64,000 bases of DNA from Caenorhabditis elegans (GCF_000002985.6 NC_003283.11:18787501-18851500), one strand, 5' to 3'; shown: positions 39,347-51,500, counted from the stretch's first letter. The notes: generated by a model from the letters alone, not told the origin. Numbers and translations are program-made.

Positions 39347-42300
39347 ATGGGCGGAGCCTCATCAATTGACTCGAGACGTGGCGACAGGCCAGGTCGTAAA
39401 TCTACTATGTTACAGGACCAATATGAGCAAAGTCTCTATCAGATTATAGTAAGTTTAAAATATTTGAAAAAAAAAAATCGAATTTTTTTACGAATTTTAA
39501 ACTAAATTATCAAGTTGTTCCAAATATTTTTGAAACCTAAAACATTGAAATTTGAGTTCAGCACCCTTGAATTACCCCAAGAACCAAAAAAAAAACTGAA
39601 AAAAAAATTTCGACCACAGCGCGGACTCGAACCCCGGTCTCATGATTGGTAGTCGGCGAAAATCCCACTGCGCCACTCGCGCAAAATTTTGAAATTTGTC
39701 GAAAATTCATAGAAAATTATGAAAAATCTTGGGTCAAAATTTTCAATTTTTTCCTAAAAAATCCAGTTTTAATACTAATTTTCCATTTTTTGAGAACATC
39801 AATTTTAAAACAAGTTGTTCCAGATATTTTTGGAATATCAAGCATAGAAAATTGAGTTTAACACCCTTGAGTTTCCCCAAAAACCAAAAAAAATCTTTTA
39901 AAAAAATTTTGCCACAGCGCGGACTCGAACCTCAGTCTCATGATTGGTAGTCGGCGAAAATCCCACTGCGCCACTTGCGCAAAATTTTCAAAAATGCTCA
40001 AAAATAATAAAATCTTGTTAAAATTCTAATTTAGCCCTTATTTTCACCTGGTTTCATCAGAAAATCCAGAGTTTTCCGTATTGATTTCCTCTAAAAATTT
40101 CCACCTGCTTTCCAATTTTCTAGCTTTCGCCATAACTTTTTTTTCATTTGTTTTATTTTCTTAGTATAAGTTTTCTGATTTTTAGGCTTGTCGGGAAAAA
40201 AATTAAAAATGGTTAGTGAATATTAAATATAGAAAAACGAAGAAAAACGAAAAAAAAAAATTGAAATAAAATTTTTACGATTTTTCACGATTTTTCTCAC
40301 GATTTCAATCTGGAGACCTAAAAATTCAAATCGTACGCTATGAAAAACCACCAAAAAATCAAAACAAAAATTTTTTGCCACAACGGGGACTCGAACCCTG
40401 GTCTTGTGATTGGTAGTCGGTGAAAATCCCACTGCGCCATTTTGGCAAAATTTTGAAAAAATTTGGAAAATTACCACAATTAATGATGAAACACGTTCAA
40501 AGTTAAAATTTTAGAAAATTTACACTCAGAAATCACATTTTGAAGATATTTTTTAATATATTTAAAATTGAACTTTAAATCTAAAATGTTCAGCTTGTTC
40601 AAAAATTTTTTAGGTACTTTTCCGATTTCTGCCCCCCAAAATGTTTTCGAAAATTGCATTATTGAAACGTGAACTTTTTTGTAATTTCAGGCTTAGTATT
40701 GTTGTTTTCTAAGCCAAAAAATTAAAATACTATTGAAATAAACATTCACGTGTGAATTAAATTAAATTAAAAAATTGAAAAACATTTTGGGGGGCAGAAA
40801 TCGGAAAAGTACCATTTTTTAGGCTTTAAAATTTAAAAATTCGAGCTCTCCACATTCAAAATACCATAGTACAATCAAAACAAAAAATTCGCGCCACTGC
40901 GGGGACTCGAACCCTGGTCTTGTGATTGGTAGACGACGAAAATCCCACTGCGCCATTTGGACAAAACCGTTAAAAATGCTCAAATTTCCAATTTTATTGA
41001 TTTTTATCTATATCCGTATAGCTTAGGGGCAATTTTTAGTTTTTTGAAACTATTCTATTTCTCCAAAAATCCAAAAAAAAAAGGTTTTTGAAAATTTTCA
41101 CCAAACTTTTTTTCTTTGTAAAAAAAAAGGTTTTTTTCCGGATTTTGATTCAATCTTGCTTTTTTTTTAAATTTTTTCACTATAACTCTGTAATTTTCAG
41201 TTCGACCGAGCCGTGCACAACGCCTACTCAGAGCCACCAAAACTATTCACCAACTCCATATTCGACACCCTCTTCCACCGCCTGTACTGGTCGATACGGG
41301 CGCTGCAATTCAAGATTTTCTACAAAAATGAAGATATGGATCTAGACGAGGTGGTGGACAAATGGGAGATCGGAGTTCAACCACCGTCGTTGGAGCAGTT
41401 GACGCAGAGGACACAGTTCAGTCCGAAATGGATAAAGTATATGTATGCGAAATTCAAAAATGTGAGGTTTTCGAGGTTTGGAATATGGAAATTTGAACTC
41501 AGCATAGTAAAATTACTCTAGAACAGGAAAACAAAAAAAAAATTTTAAGCCACAGCGGGGACTCGAACCCAGGACTTGTGATTGGTAGTCGGCAAAAATC
41601 CCACTGCGCCATTTTGGCAAAATTTTGAAAAACGCTGAAATTTATGGAAATACACAGAAAATACGTTTTCTTTGCAGTTTTTTGAAATTTTGTGGCTTTA
41701 AATTCAAAGTGTAGCACTCATTTCTAACTTTTTTCCAGTTTAAAATTTTGAACAATTTTCAACCGTTTCTGAAACTTTTCTGCGCTGAAACTTTTTTTTT
41801 TTGAATTCAGCACAGCCGAATTAGCCCAATAACAAAAAATAAAAAAATTTAAGCCACAGTGCGGACTCGAACCCGGGTGTTCAGATTGGTAGTCGGTGAA
41901 AATCCCACTGCGCCACTTGGACACTTTTTTTCGAAAAATCCTGAAATTTATTGGAATTGGTAGAAAATACGTTTTTAGGCACTGTTTCAAATTTTAGTGA
42001 CTCTAAATTCCAACTTTAGAGCTAATTTCAAACTTTTTTCCAGTTTAAAATTTTGAACCCAATTTTCGACCATTTCTGAGATTTTTTCTACGCTGAAACT
42101 TAACTTTTTGAATTCGGAACCCAGAAGTTACCCCAAAACAAGAAAATAAAAATTTTTGCCACAGTGCGGACTCGAGCCCAGGTCTTGTGATTGGTAGACG
42201 GTGAAAATCCCACTGTGCCATTTTGAAAAAATTGTTTTTTTCAGGAATCACCTACCGGTAAAATGAAAGAAGAAGAATTCCGAAACCTGCTCGCCTCAAT

Positions 42301-43788
42301 AATTGCACCGGAAAAAGCCACGGATCAGTATATTTCAAGGCTTTTTACGGCGTTCGCCGGGGTCGACAAGAAGACTATCACTTTTGAGGTAAGTTTTCTA
42401 TAGGAAAATCAAATTTTTTTTATTTGAAACTGTGAAATTTGAATTCAGCGTCATTGAATTACCGTGAAAAAAACAAAATAAAAATTTTTGCCACAGTGCG
42501 GACTCGAACCCCGGTCTTGTGATTAGAAACCGGTGAAAATCCCACTGAGCCATTCGGACACTTCTTTCAAAAATGCTCCAAAATTGATTTTTAGCGCTTT
42601 TCATCAAATTTTTAAGTATTTTAAGTGAATTTTGATAAATGTTAAGTGTTTCAGAACCTTCTAGACAGCCTTTCCCATGTACAGCCTCAGACCGCCGAGA
42701 CTAATGCCAAATGGACAATGAGATTGATAACTGGGGGTGGAGAAGGCGATTGTTTTGGATATTCAGCTTTTTTGGACTTTACCCAGTCAGTATTCCAGTT
42801 GAATGAAGGAAAAAGTAAGAATTTTTACAATTTTTGAACAAAAAAAATTTTTTGAATAAAAAAAAATTCTCAAATTTTTTTTTCCAAATTTTTTTGAACA
42901 TTTTTTTAGGCGGAGGTGAAGAAATCAATAAGGAGTCCGTCCAGCAAAGAGCCACAAAAATATTCGCCGAACTGGATTGTGATAGGGATGGATTAGTGAC
43001 CTATGACGATATGATCCGGTTCTTTCAGGTGGGTGAATTTCGAATTTTGGCTGATTTTCGTGAATTTTTGTCAAAAAATTCGGATTCTACGCAAAAATTC
43101 CGTTAATTTGAAACCCATATTGACTAGGTTTCAAACATTTTTAAAGTCTGGCCGTTTTGGGCCGGATTGGGCCGAAATAGGCCAAAATGTGAAGTTTCTA
43201 CCATTTTGGGTGTTAATTTGTTTGAAAATTTAAATTTTAACAAAATTTCAATTTGTTTTCACAAAAATTGCCCATTTTCAAAATTTTTAGGTGTTTGGGC
43301 CGTTTTAGACCTAAATAGGCTTTTTTTTAGGCCAAAATCATTAGTTGCTCGGCAAACAGTTCCATGAGTTAAATTTATGTTTAGTTTTGGTTTATTTCTA
43401 TCTGTGTTAACACATAAATCAAGAGTGTTGGAGTTTCAGGCTTTTCAGGCCATTTCAGGCCGAAATAGGCCCAACATTTTAGATTTTCATGACTTTATCG
43501 GTACGAACACAAATTTGACGCGTTACGGTGTTAGTATAACATTCACAATGCCTTGTTTTCACAAAATTTGTATTGTAGCCTTTTCAGGCCGTTTCAGGCC
43601 GTTTCAAGAAGCCCGAAATACAAATTTTGCGAAACCCAGTCGATATGGGTGTCAAATTAACGGAAATTTTACAAGGATTTCAAATTTTCAACTCATTTTT
43701 GTTTCAGAAAAACAACGATTCAAGCATCGGCTTCACTCCGGTCTCCCCAGCTCCGAATGGATTTGCCAACTGTGCCAAGCCTCTTTAA
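39347..43788 (+). CDS. KChIP/NCS-like EF-hand protein
   Basis: Exons are 39347-39448, 41201-41461, 42245-42388, 42655-42814, 42910-43028 and 43708-43788, 288 aa, all in phase. The start MGGASS fits an N-myristoylation signal, common in neuronal calcium sensors. The region LEQLTQRTQFSPKWIKYMYA with FKNESPTGKMKEEEFRNLL aligns with the conserved start of KChIP and NCS proteins. There are four EF-hand positions. Only the fourth (DCDRDGLVTYDD, near residue 253) has the full calcium ligand set. The first is the usual degenerate one. The second (FAGVDKKTITFE) and third (TGGGEGDCFGYSAF) have lost ligands. The N-terminal extension of about 90 residues is longer than in typical NCS proteins. It is likely membrane-tethered in neurons or muscle, by family inference. 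tRNA-like repeats crowd the introns. Confidence 0.85.
39612..42560 (-). repeat. tRNA-like units in EF-hand gene introns
   Basis: Minus-strand units at about 39612-39682, 39911-39980, 40377-40447, 40893-40963, 41551-41620, 41854-41923, 42158-42227 and 42490-42559. The last four are spaced about 303, 304 and 332 bases across two introns, with matching flanks (TTCCAGTTTAAAATTTTGAA recurs), so larger units than the tRNA-like core were copied. Confidence 0.85.
43100..43675. repeat. GGCC foldback element in the last intron of the EF-hand gene
   Basis: AACCCATATTGACTAGG at about 43112 and GTCGATATGGGTGTCAAAT at about 43637 form the ends. The core has CAGGCCATTTCAGGCCGAAA-type words. Confidence 0.65.
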
Positions 43789-44826
43789 TCGAAAAAGTGA
43801 TTTAACCCTTGATATAACATTCCTTTATCTGTAGATCTCATGTTCAACTTTATTTGTGTGGTTTTTTTTCCATGCCAAAATTAAGATTTTTCAAAATTAA
43901 ATAAAAATTGGTATATTTTAAAAAATTTAATTTTAAAACCGAATTTTCGACTTGACAAATCAATTTCTGAGCTTTGTAATGTTGAAATTTGGATTCTGTG
44001 TGTTTTAAATACCCCAAAAAAAAGTTAGGAAACATTTTTGCCACAGTGAGGACTCGAACTCCGGTCTTGTGACTGGATGTCGGCGAAAATCCCACTGCGC
44101 CATTTGGACACTTTTGTCAAAAAATGCCCACAGATCATTTTTTGCATTTTTTTTATAGATATATACAAAGCGTGCAAGTTTTTCAATTTGTGATGAAAAA
44201 ATCAGTATTCGAAAAAAAATAAATAGACTTTTTAAATTTTAATTTTAAAACCGAGTTTTCAACTTTTCAAATCAATTTTTGAGCTTTGCAATGTGGAAAT
44301 TTAGATTCAGCGTGTTTGAAATACTTCAAAAAAAATAGAGAAATTTGTGCCACAGTGGGGACTCCAACCCCGGTCTTGTGATTGGAAGCCAGCGAAAATC
44401 CCACTGCACCAGTTGGACACTTTTTTTCAAAAAATGCTCATAAATCATTTTTTTGCATATTTTATAGATATTCACAAAGCGTGCAAATTTGGCTTTTTAA
44501 TGCTAAAAATCAGTAATCGAAAAAAAAAAATAAATTCACTTTTTAAATTTTAATTTTAAAACCGAGTTTTCAACTTTTCAAATCAATTGTTGAGCTTTGC
44601 AATGTGGAAATTTAGATTCTGAGTGTGTGAAATACCCCAAAACTAATTTAGAAAAAATTTCTGCCACAGTGGGGACTCGAAAAACGTCTTGTGATTGGAA
44701 GCCAGCGAAAATCCCACTGCGCCATTTGGACACTTTTGTCAAAAAATGCTCCAAAATCAATTTTTTTCAATTTTTTTTATTGAATTATACAAAAAGTACA
44801 AAATATTACAAAAATTCCGCTAAAAA
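43789..44826. repeat. intergenic gap with three tRNA-like units
   Basis: Units on minus are at about 44040-44109, 44350-44419 and 44663-44730, 310 and 313 bases apart. Their flanks are almost the same (AACCGAGTTTTCAACTTTTC, GCAATGTGGAAATTTAGATT), so this is a tandem array of a unit of about 310 bases. The third has a damaged B box (GACTCGAAAAACG). No gene was seen between the two convergent 3' ends. Confidence 0.8.
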
Positions 44827-47800
44827 TTAGTCCATATATCTTCTCTTCAGCACTGCCTTGAACTTGCGCGGGATCACAAAATTGTCCTTTGACTTGTCCA
44901 AATCTGGCAGCGAGCCAGAAAAGTCTGGCATGACGTCATATCGATTGAAAATATTCGCGAAAAATAAAAAAAGCTCTATTCTGGCGAGCCCTTCTCCCAA
45001 ACACTGGCGTTTTCCGATGGAAAATGGAATTACTTCATCGACTTTTTTGAATTTCCCATTTTCAATAAATCTTTCAGGCTTGAATTTGTATGGCTCCGGA
45101 AAAACCTGAAAAATAATAAATATTAGTTTTTTGTAGGATTTTTTATGAAAAATTGAAAAAAAATCAAATTTTTAACTTGTCCCGACAGTTGTGGGGACAT
45201 GGGACATTGTGGGACATTTTTTAGTGACAAATTTGAAATCTCCATAAAATTTCCGTTCATTTGACACCCATATTGACTATATTTTGAAAAATAATATTTT
45301 CGGCCTATTTTCGGCCTACTTTCGGCCCAAATCGGCCCAATTGGCCTAAAACCCAAAGTTATAGAGTCATTTTAGTATTAGAGTTTATTAATTGAAAATT
45401 GGCAAAAGTTTTACACTTTGATTGGTCCTATGTCGAAAACTACGGAATGAGGCCTATTTTCGGCCCAAATCGGCCTAAAGTGGCCTTAAACCCACAATCT
45501 ATGAATTAATTTAATATTACGATTCATTAATTGAGAATTGTAAAAAATTTGGACTTTCTAGTTGGTCCTATTTCGAAAAATGAGGATTCAGGCCTATTTT
45601 CGGCCCAAATTGGCCTAAATTGGCCTAAAACCAAAAATTTCAGAATCAGGACCGTATTAGAGTCCATTAATTGAGAATTTGCAAAAATTTCACATTTTAG
45701 TTGATCCTATTTCAAAAAAATAGGACTTAGGCCTATTTTTGGTCCAAATCGGCCTAAATTGGCCTAAAATCGAAAATTTTCGAAAACATAACAATATGAG
45801 GGTCAAATAATATCAAAATTTCACAGAGAACTCAATTTTTTGGTTGAGAACACAAAAAGAGTAAGTTAAAAGCCAAAAAAATCACCTTTTCATCGTACAT
45901 AACCGTACTAATCTGAGCAATCACGCCGGTTCCCTTTTGAATTGGGAATCCATCAATTACAGTATCCCTAGTTGTCATGTGGATTAAGTTCAACGGAATA
46001 ATGTTTGCAGTTCGCTGAGTTTCAGTTACAAAAGCCTGTAGATACGGTAGATCATTCTTGTCAGCCGTGCTAATCAGTCGGTCATTTCCGATAACTTTGT
46101 CCAATTCTTCACGGATTTTTCGTTGAACTTCCGGGTTATAGAGGTAATAAGACAGACCCCATGTCATAGTCATTGTGGTTGTCATTAGTCCCGCAATCCA
46201 GAGATCAAATAGCATGGCGCATAGTTGTTTGTTGCTGGAAATTGAAAATCAAGTTATTTTGTTATTTTTCCGAAAAAATCAGATATTTTCACATATTTTG
46301 GAAAAAAAATTATCAAAAAATCTTGATAACTAACAAAGTTATTGATTTTCGAAACTTTTTGCCCAAATCCCACTGAAAATCGTTTTGTCCCGACAATTGC
46401 GGGGACATGGGACACTCGGGGACACTCGAGACCTAGATTTTCAGATTCTACGTAAAATTTCCGTTAATTTGACATTCATATTGGCTAGGTTCTGAAAGAT
46501 TGGATTTTCAGGCCGAAACAGGCCCAATTTAGTCCGGTTTAGACCGAAAGTTGCAATTTATGGGATTCTGAAGCAGTTTTGGGTAGAAAAAGAAACTTCT
46601 ATGCATTTTTTGAAATTTTAGCCTACAAGATGACAAGCCAAAGATTTTGTGCCGTTTCAGGCCGAAATAGGCCGAAAATAGGCCGAAATCCCAAATTCCA
46701 GAATATAGTCAATATGGGTGTCAAATTAACGGAAATTGTATGTAGATTTCGAAAATCTTAATGAAAAGTGTCTCAGTGTGTTCCAAACATTGATTATCGG
46801 GAAGTTTTCTTAGAATTTTACAAAATTACACTGAAAACCATTTTGTCCCGACAAATTGCGAGGACATGGGACACTCCGGGACACTTTAGACCAAAATTTT
46901 TAGATCCTACGTAAAATTTCCGTTAATTTCACACCCATATTGGTTATTTTCAAAAAATCCAAGTTTTTAGGCCGTTTCAGGCCGAAATCAGGCATAAATC
47001 ACATGTTTCTGAATATAGTCCATATGGGGGTCGACTTGGCGTGAAATTTTGTGTAGATTTCAAAAATCTTAATAAAAAATGTCCCAGAGTGTCCCAGAGT
47101 GTCCCGACAACTGTCGGGACACTTGAAAACTCACCAAAAAGTCTTAAAATCTCCGTCTTCTTCTCGTTTTTTCTGCTCTTTGAGATAGGCTTCAACAAAA
47201 TCTAGATTTTCCGTATTGTCAAAGTCAATCTCATTCCGGTGCTCATCAATTTGGCTGTAGAAGAAATCGTCGAGCTCCTCGCGTTTTGCTCGTACTTTTT
47301 CCGATAAAGTGGGTCCTGGGAGCACCGTAGAGGTCCATGGGACTAAATATTGGATTAGATAACGGAACTGTGACGTCACGTTTCTCATTCCATCAATCAA
47401 AGATTTTAAATGGGCAAATTCGTCTCTTTTGTCCTGAAAAAACAATTTTTCCGGAAAAAAATTTTTCGGGAAGTTTTTGGGACTTTTTGTCCCATCAGGG
47501 GGACACTGTTTTGCTATTTTAGAGCAGAATATGAATTGAACAAAAAATTTGCTAAATTTTGACACCCATATTGGCTATATTCGATGAACTTTGAAATTCA
47601 AGCCGTTTCAGGCCGAAATAGGCCTAAAAATCCAGATTTAGTGATTTTTAAGCCAGTTTTCCCAAAACTTGGGTTTTATATTAGAAAATCGTAAAGTTAA
47701 CACTGCCATTAGCCAAAAATTTCAAAAATTGAAGTTCGGGCCGTTTTAGGCCGAAATTAGCCTATTTAGGTCTAAAATATCAGGTCTTGATTAGACTGGT

Positions 47801-49697
47801 GTCAATTAATTAGGAACTTTCATTTTCAATTTAAAATTGTTAATTTAAAATCGATACTGGCCATATTTTTAAAAAATTGACATTCGGGCCGTTTCAGGCC
47901 GAAATAGGCCTAGTTAGGCCTTGAAAAGCCATTTTGGGATCACAGTATTAACATTTCTTTGATCTTTTTGTGATTATTTGTTACAGAAGAAAAGTTTTTC
48001 AAATATTTGTTACTATGCCGTTTTCAGGCCGATTTAGGCCGAGTAAAAACCAAAAACTTACCATATCGAATCTCTTGTTGAAAAGTGTCAAGTTAATGAC
48101 ATTTCCAACACTTCTATCGATTAATTTCGGCAAATCAATTTCTTCTCCTCCATGTGCATCGAGTTCCTTGAATAGTTCTTCAACTTCCATTAGGATCTGG
48201 TATTATTATTTTTTTGAATTTTGATTTTTATAATCACTAATTTTTCCTAAAAAATTCCAAAAATTTCACATTTTTTCGTGCAAAAATCAATAAAAAATAG
48301 TGAAAATTAACAAAGTTATCGATTTTCGAAACTTTTTCCCGAAAATTCCTCCGAAACCCGGTTTGTCCCGGGGACATGGGACACCCTGGCACATTTTTCG
48401 ATCAAATTTTCAGATTCTACGCAAAATTTCCAAAAATTTGACACCCACATTGCCTATATTCGAAGAGCTTTAAGTTTTGGGCCGTTTCAGGCCGTTTCAG
48501 GCCAGAAACAGGCCAGAACTTCAAATTTTTCGAATTGAGCCAATATTGCTTTCAAAATTTTTAATGTTCTCTGACATTTTCAGAATATACAGTTGAAGTC
48601 AGAACGTGGAGCTTCTTGGCCTTCTTCAGCCTATTTCGGCCCAAATCGGCCTGAAAATCAAAATTGTCAGAACCTAGCCTATATGTGTGTCAAAATTTTG
48701 GAAATTTTATGAAGAATTCAAAATTCGTGATGAAAAGTGTCACAGAGTGTCCCATGTCCCCGCAACTGTCGGGACATTTCCGAAAAATTTCGAAAATCAA
48801 TAACTTTACGAGTTTTTGTGATTTTTCGGTGATTTTTTGAATGGAATTGTATTGAAATTTAAAATTGTGTTGAAACCGGCTTTTTTTTGAGAAATTTGTA
48901 GCAAAAACTTTGAAAGACATTTTTTTAATTTATTTTTTTTTCGGAATTAAAAAAAAAATTTCAAAAACTCATAACTTTCTCAGTTTTACAGATTTTCAGC
49001 AAATTTTTTTTTTCGGGATTCAGACAAATATTTGGGTAATTGAAAAATTAGACTAATATTAAGATTATTGAGCTGAATAAAGATGGAAAAATATTAGAAA
49101 AAAAATTTCAAAAAAAAATTTTTAAATTTTTTTTTGAAATTAAAAAAAATCACCTTTTCCTGCATCAAATCTTTTCCCAGCCCAAGATCTCTTAATTGTG
49201 TCAGTGTAAACCTTCTATGCTCCTTCCACATATGCCCATTTGTGTCCAGTACCCCGTAATTCTCGCCGAGCCGCTCTTTTTCAGTGTGAGTGAGCTGCTT
49301 GTCCACATAGGTGTCCCCGTCTTTTACGAATGTTTCTTTCATTTTTTCGTATGAAGCAATGATCACAAATGGCTTGTTAGCTGAAATGTGGAGGAATTAT
49401 TGATTTTTTGGAAAAAACAATTTTTGGACTAAAAAATTTTTTTTTTTTTTTTTTTTTCAAATTTTTTTTTTCAAAATTTTCCAAATCTTTAAACTAACCC
49501 ATCCAAAATGTGAAAATCGGCCCATACTCCTTCTTCCAGTTACTAAAAGCTTCATAACCCGGCTTAAGAGTCTTCAAAGACAGTAGGTTACCCAAAAAGG
49601 GTAGGGGCCTAGGGCCAGGCGGTAGATTTCTTCTTTTCCAGTGGAAATGATAGAAGAAATACAGAAAAATAGATGAAAAAATCAATAAAAGCAGCAT
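44827..49697 (-). CDS. cytochrome P450, CYP33-like
   Basis: A haem monooxygenase of the endoplasmic reticulum, likely acting on lipids or xenobiotics. Exons are 49499-49697, 49154-49380, 48062-48196, 47135-47433, 45886-46234 and 44827-45105, 495 aa with closing phases. Visible landmarks are an N-terminal membrane anchor, the proline hinge [13 protein letters not shown], the C-helix WKEHRRF, K-helix ETQR, FKPERF, and the haem loop [12 protein letters not shown] with its cysteine ligand. The I-helix reads AGLMTTT, so the usual acid before the Thr is Met. Length is normal and no stop was found. A TTTTCTCAG acceptor lies 18 bases before the ATG, suggesting trans-splicing. The introns hold several foldback repeats. 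Subfamily assignment is tentative. Confidence 0.9.
45176..45810. repeat. foldback-family repeat in P450 intron 5
   Basis: One outer end (TTGTCCCGACAGTTGTGGGG) at 45176, then ACACCCATATTGACTATATT and four tandem units of about 150 bases containing GGCCTATTTTCGGCCCAAAT. The right outer end is missing. Confidence 0.7.
46382..47123. repeat. two foldback elements in P450 intron 4
   Basis: The first spans about 46382-46785, with left end GTCCCGACAATTGCGGGGAC and a weak right end. The second spans about 46842-47123, with left end GTCCCGACAAATTGCGAGGA and right end GTCCCGACAACTGTCGGGAC. Both contain the GACACCCATATT inner ends or close variants and GGCC words. They sit head to tail. Confidence 0.8.
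47486..48060. repeat. GGCC repeat in P450 intron 3
   Basis: Starts near TTGTCCCATCAGGGGGACAC, then TGACACCCATATTGGCTATA at about 47562 and several GGCCGTTTCAGGCCGAAATA units up to exon 3. No right-hand outer end was found. Confidence 0.6.
48359..48782. repeat. foldback element in P450 intron 2
   Basis: A near-complete element. The left end is TTTGTCCCGGGGACATGGGA, slightly deleted; the right end is GTCCCCGCAACTGTCGGGAC at about 48757-48776. Inner ends are GACACCCACATTGCCTATAT and CTAGCCTATATGTGTGTC. The core is GGCCGTTTCAGGCC-rich. Confidence 0.8.
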
Positions 49698-49765
49698 TGT
49701 AATCGTGAAAAACTGAGAAAAATTACCGAAAAATTGGTTTTTAACCGGTTTTACCCACCCAAACA

Positions 49766-49858
49766 GTCACAAATTGTATGATTTGTGACTTGGTATGTGC
49801 TTTCTGTCAACATATGTAAGAAAGATAGTAAAACATACATTATGTGACAATTTGTCAC
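49766..49858 (-). promoter_or_regulatory. paired inverted repeats upstream of the P450
   Basis: GTCACAAAT-6-ATTTGTGAC lies at 49766-49789, and GTGACAA-T-TTGTCAC at 49844-49858, about 70 and 145 bases before the ATG. Related half-sites (GTCACAA/TTGTGAC and GTGACAA) in a P450 promoter suggest a dimeric regulator. No specific factor can be named from sequence alone. Confidence 0.4.
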
Positions 49859-50032
49859 CGGGAATTTGGAAAAAATTTGGTCGAAAAATTTTTTTAAAAA
49901 AAATTTTCTTTTTTTTTTTTGGAAATTTTATTACAAAATTTTCATAAATTTGTTATAACTATTACAAAAACTTAAAAAAAACGTTGAAAAAATCAAGTTC
50001 CAGCATTAAAAATGAGCTGAAACTCGCCAAAA

Positions 50033-50420
50033 TAGTCCAAATGGCTCAGTGGGATTCTCGCCGGCTACCAATCTCACGTCCGGGGTTCGAGTCCGCACTG
50101 TGGCGGAAATTTTTTGTTTTGTTGTTGTAGGTTATTTTAAATGCGTAGAATTCAAATTTTCCAGTTTCATAGCGTAAAATTTGAGTTGAAATGTAGAAAA
50201 CAGGGTTTTAAAATTCTGCTTTAAAAAATGAAGATTTTTTTTCCGATTACTGATTTTTTTGTATCAAACAAACAAAGAAAATTTGCACGCTTTCTATATC
50301 TATAAAAAATGTTTTAAAAAATCAATTTCGGAGCATTTTTGACAAAATAGTCCAAATGGCGCAGTGGGATTCTCGCCGGCTACCAATCTCACGTCCGGGG
50401 TTCGAGTCCCCGCTGTGGCA
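50033..50420 (+). repeat. two tRNA-like units, plus strand
   Basis: Units are at about 50033-50104 and 50350-50418, 317 bases apart, both reading ACCAATCTCACGTCCGGGGT before the B box. The TCACGTCC variant recurs only at 53912, so these three belong to one subfamily. Confidence 0.85.
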
Positions 50421-51492
50421 AAAATTTTTTGTTTTGTTGGATTAGGATAATTTGAAGATGAGAAACTCAAATTTTCAGGTTTTAAAGGTCCTAAGTTCCT
50501 AGAAAAGGTCTTTGGCATACTGTTTTCAGCCTAAAACGGCCTATTTGGGCCCATTTCAGTCGAAATGTTTCAAACTTCTAGAAGCTGCTAAATGGGAGTG
50601 TCAAATTTTCAAAATTACTTCACAAAAGCCCAAATTCATTATATTTCGGCCTGAAACGGCCTACTTCGGCCTAATTCGGACTACTTTGGGCTTTTTTGAA
50701 AACATTAATGATTTCAGAACCTAGTCATTATTAACATGGAAAAAATTGATATTCGTCATAAAACCGTCCTAAATCTCCAGAAATTCTCATTTTTAGTCTA
50801 TAGCGGACTATTTCGGCCTGAAATTCAGGCCGTTATAGGCCAAAAAACAATATTTTCAGGCATCCAAGACAATTTTCAGCAGAAAATTGGTAAGCTTTGA
50901 AATGTCCATGTAATTTTCAACATTTTGATTTTCAGGCCGTTTTGGGCCGAACTAGGCCGAAATAGGCCAAAAATCAAAGTTTTCAGAACCTTTTTTCAGA
51001 AGGGACATTTTCAATGAGATTTTAGATTATTTTTATAAAACTTAAAAGTTTTGACACCCATATTGACTACGGTCTGGAATTTTGGATTTTCAGGCCGTTT
51101 CGGGCCGAAATAGTCCCAAAAACTCGATTGTTCTAAAAATCGAAACAAATTCTAAAAATGCATTAAAATTTTCAGTGGAATTTTGGTGTCTAAATACAAT
51201 TCTCGATATGTTGATTTTCAGGCCGTTTTGGGCCGAACAAGGCCGAAATAGGCCAAAATCAAAAGTTTTCAGAACCTAGTCAATATGGGTGTCAAAACTT
51301 CGGAAGTTTTACAAAGAATTTGATTATCCCAATTTCAAGCCTCCTAGATGTCCCCAAGTGTCCCAAAATGACCCCCGAATGTCCCCGAACTTTGGACTTT
51401 TTTGATTTCACCTGCGCCTAATGCAAATAATACTCATTTTATGTACTCTCACCTATCAGAGATCATGAATACACTGTCTACCTTTGAGTTGT

Positions 51493-51500
51493 CTGCGTCT
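51493..51500 (+). promoter_or_regulatory. CTGCGTCT promoter motif, NHR-C
   Basis: CTGCGTCTCTCGCCG in a GC-rich island, about 318 bases before the ATG and in sense orientation. A TTATTTTAG acceptor eight bases before the ATG suggests a trans-splice or 5'-UTR splice site between motif and coding start. Confidence 0.45.

Noticed and set aside
42834..43805. Open frames over the last intron of the EF-hand gene
   Set aside because: They cross splice donors and GGCC repeats. The spliced exons alone carry the EF-hand alignment.
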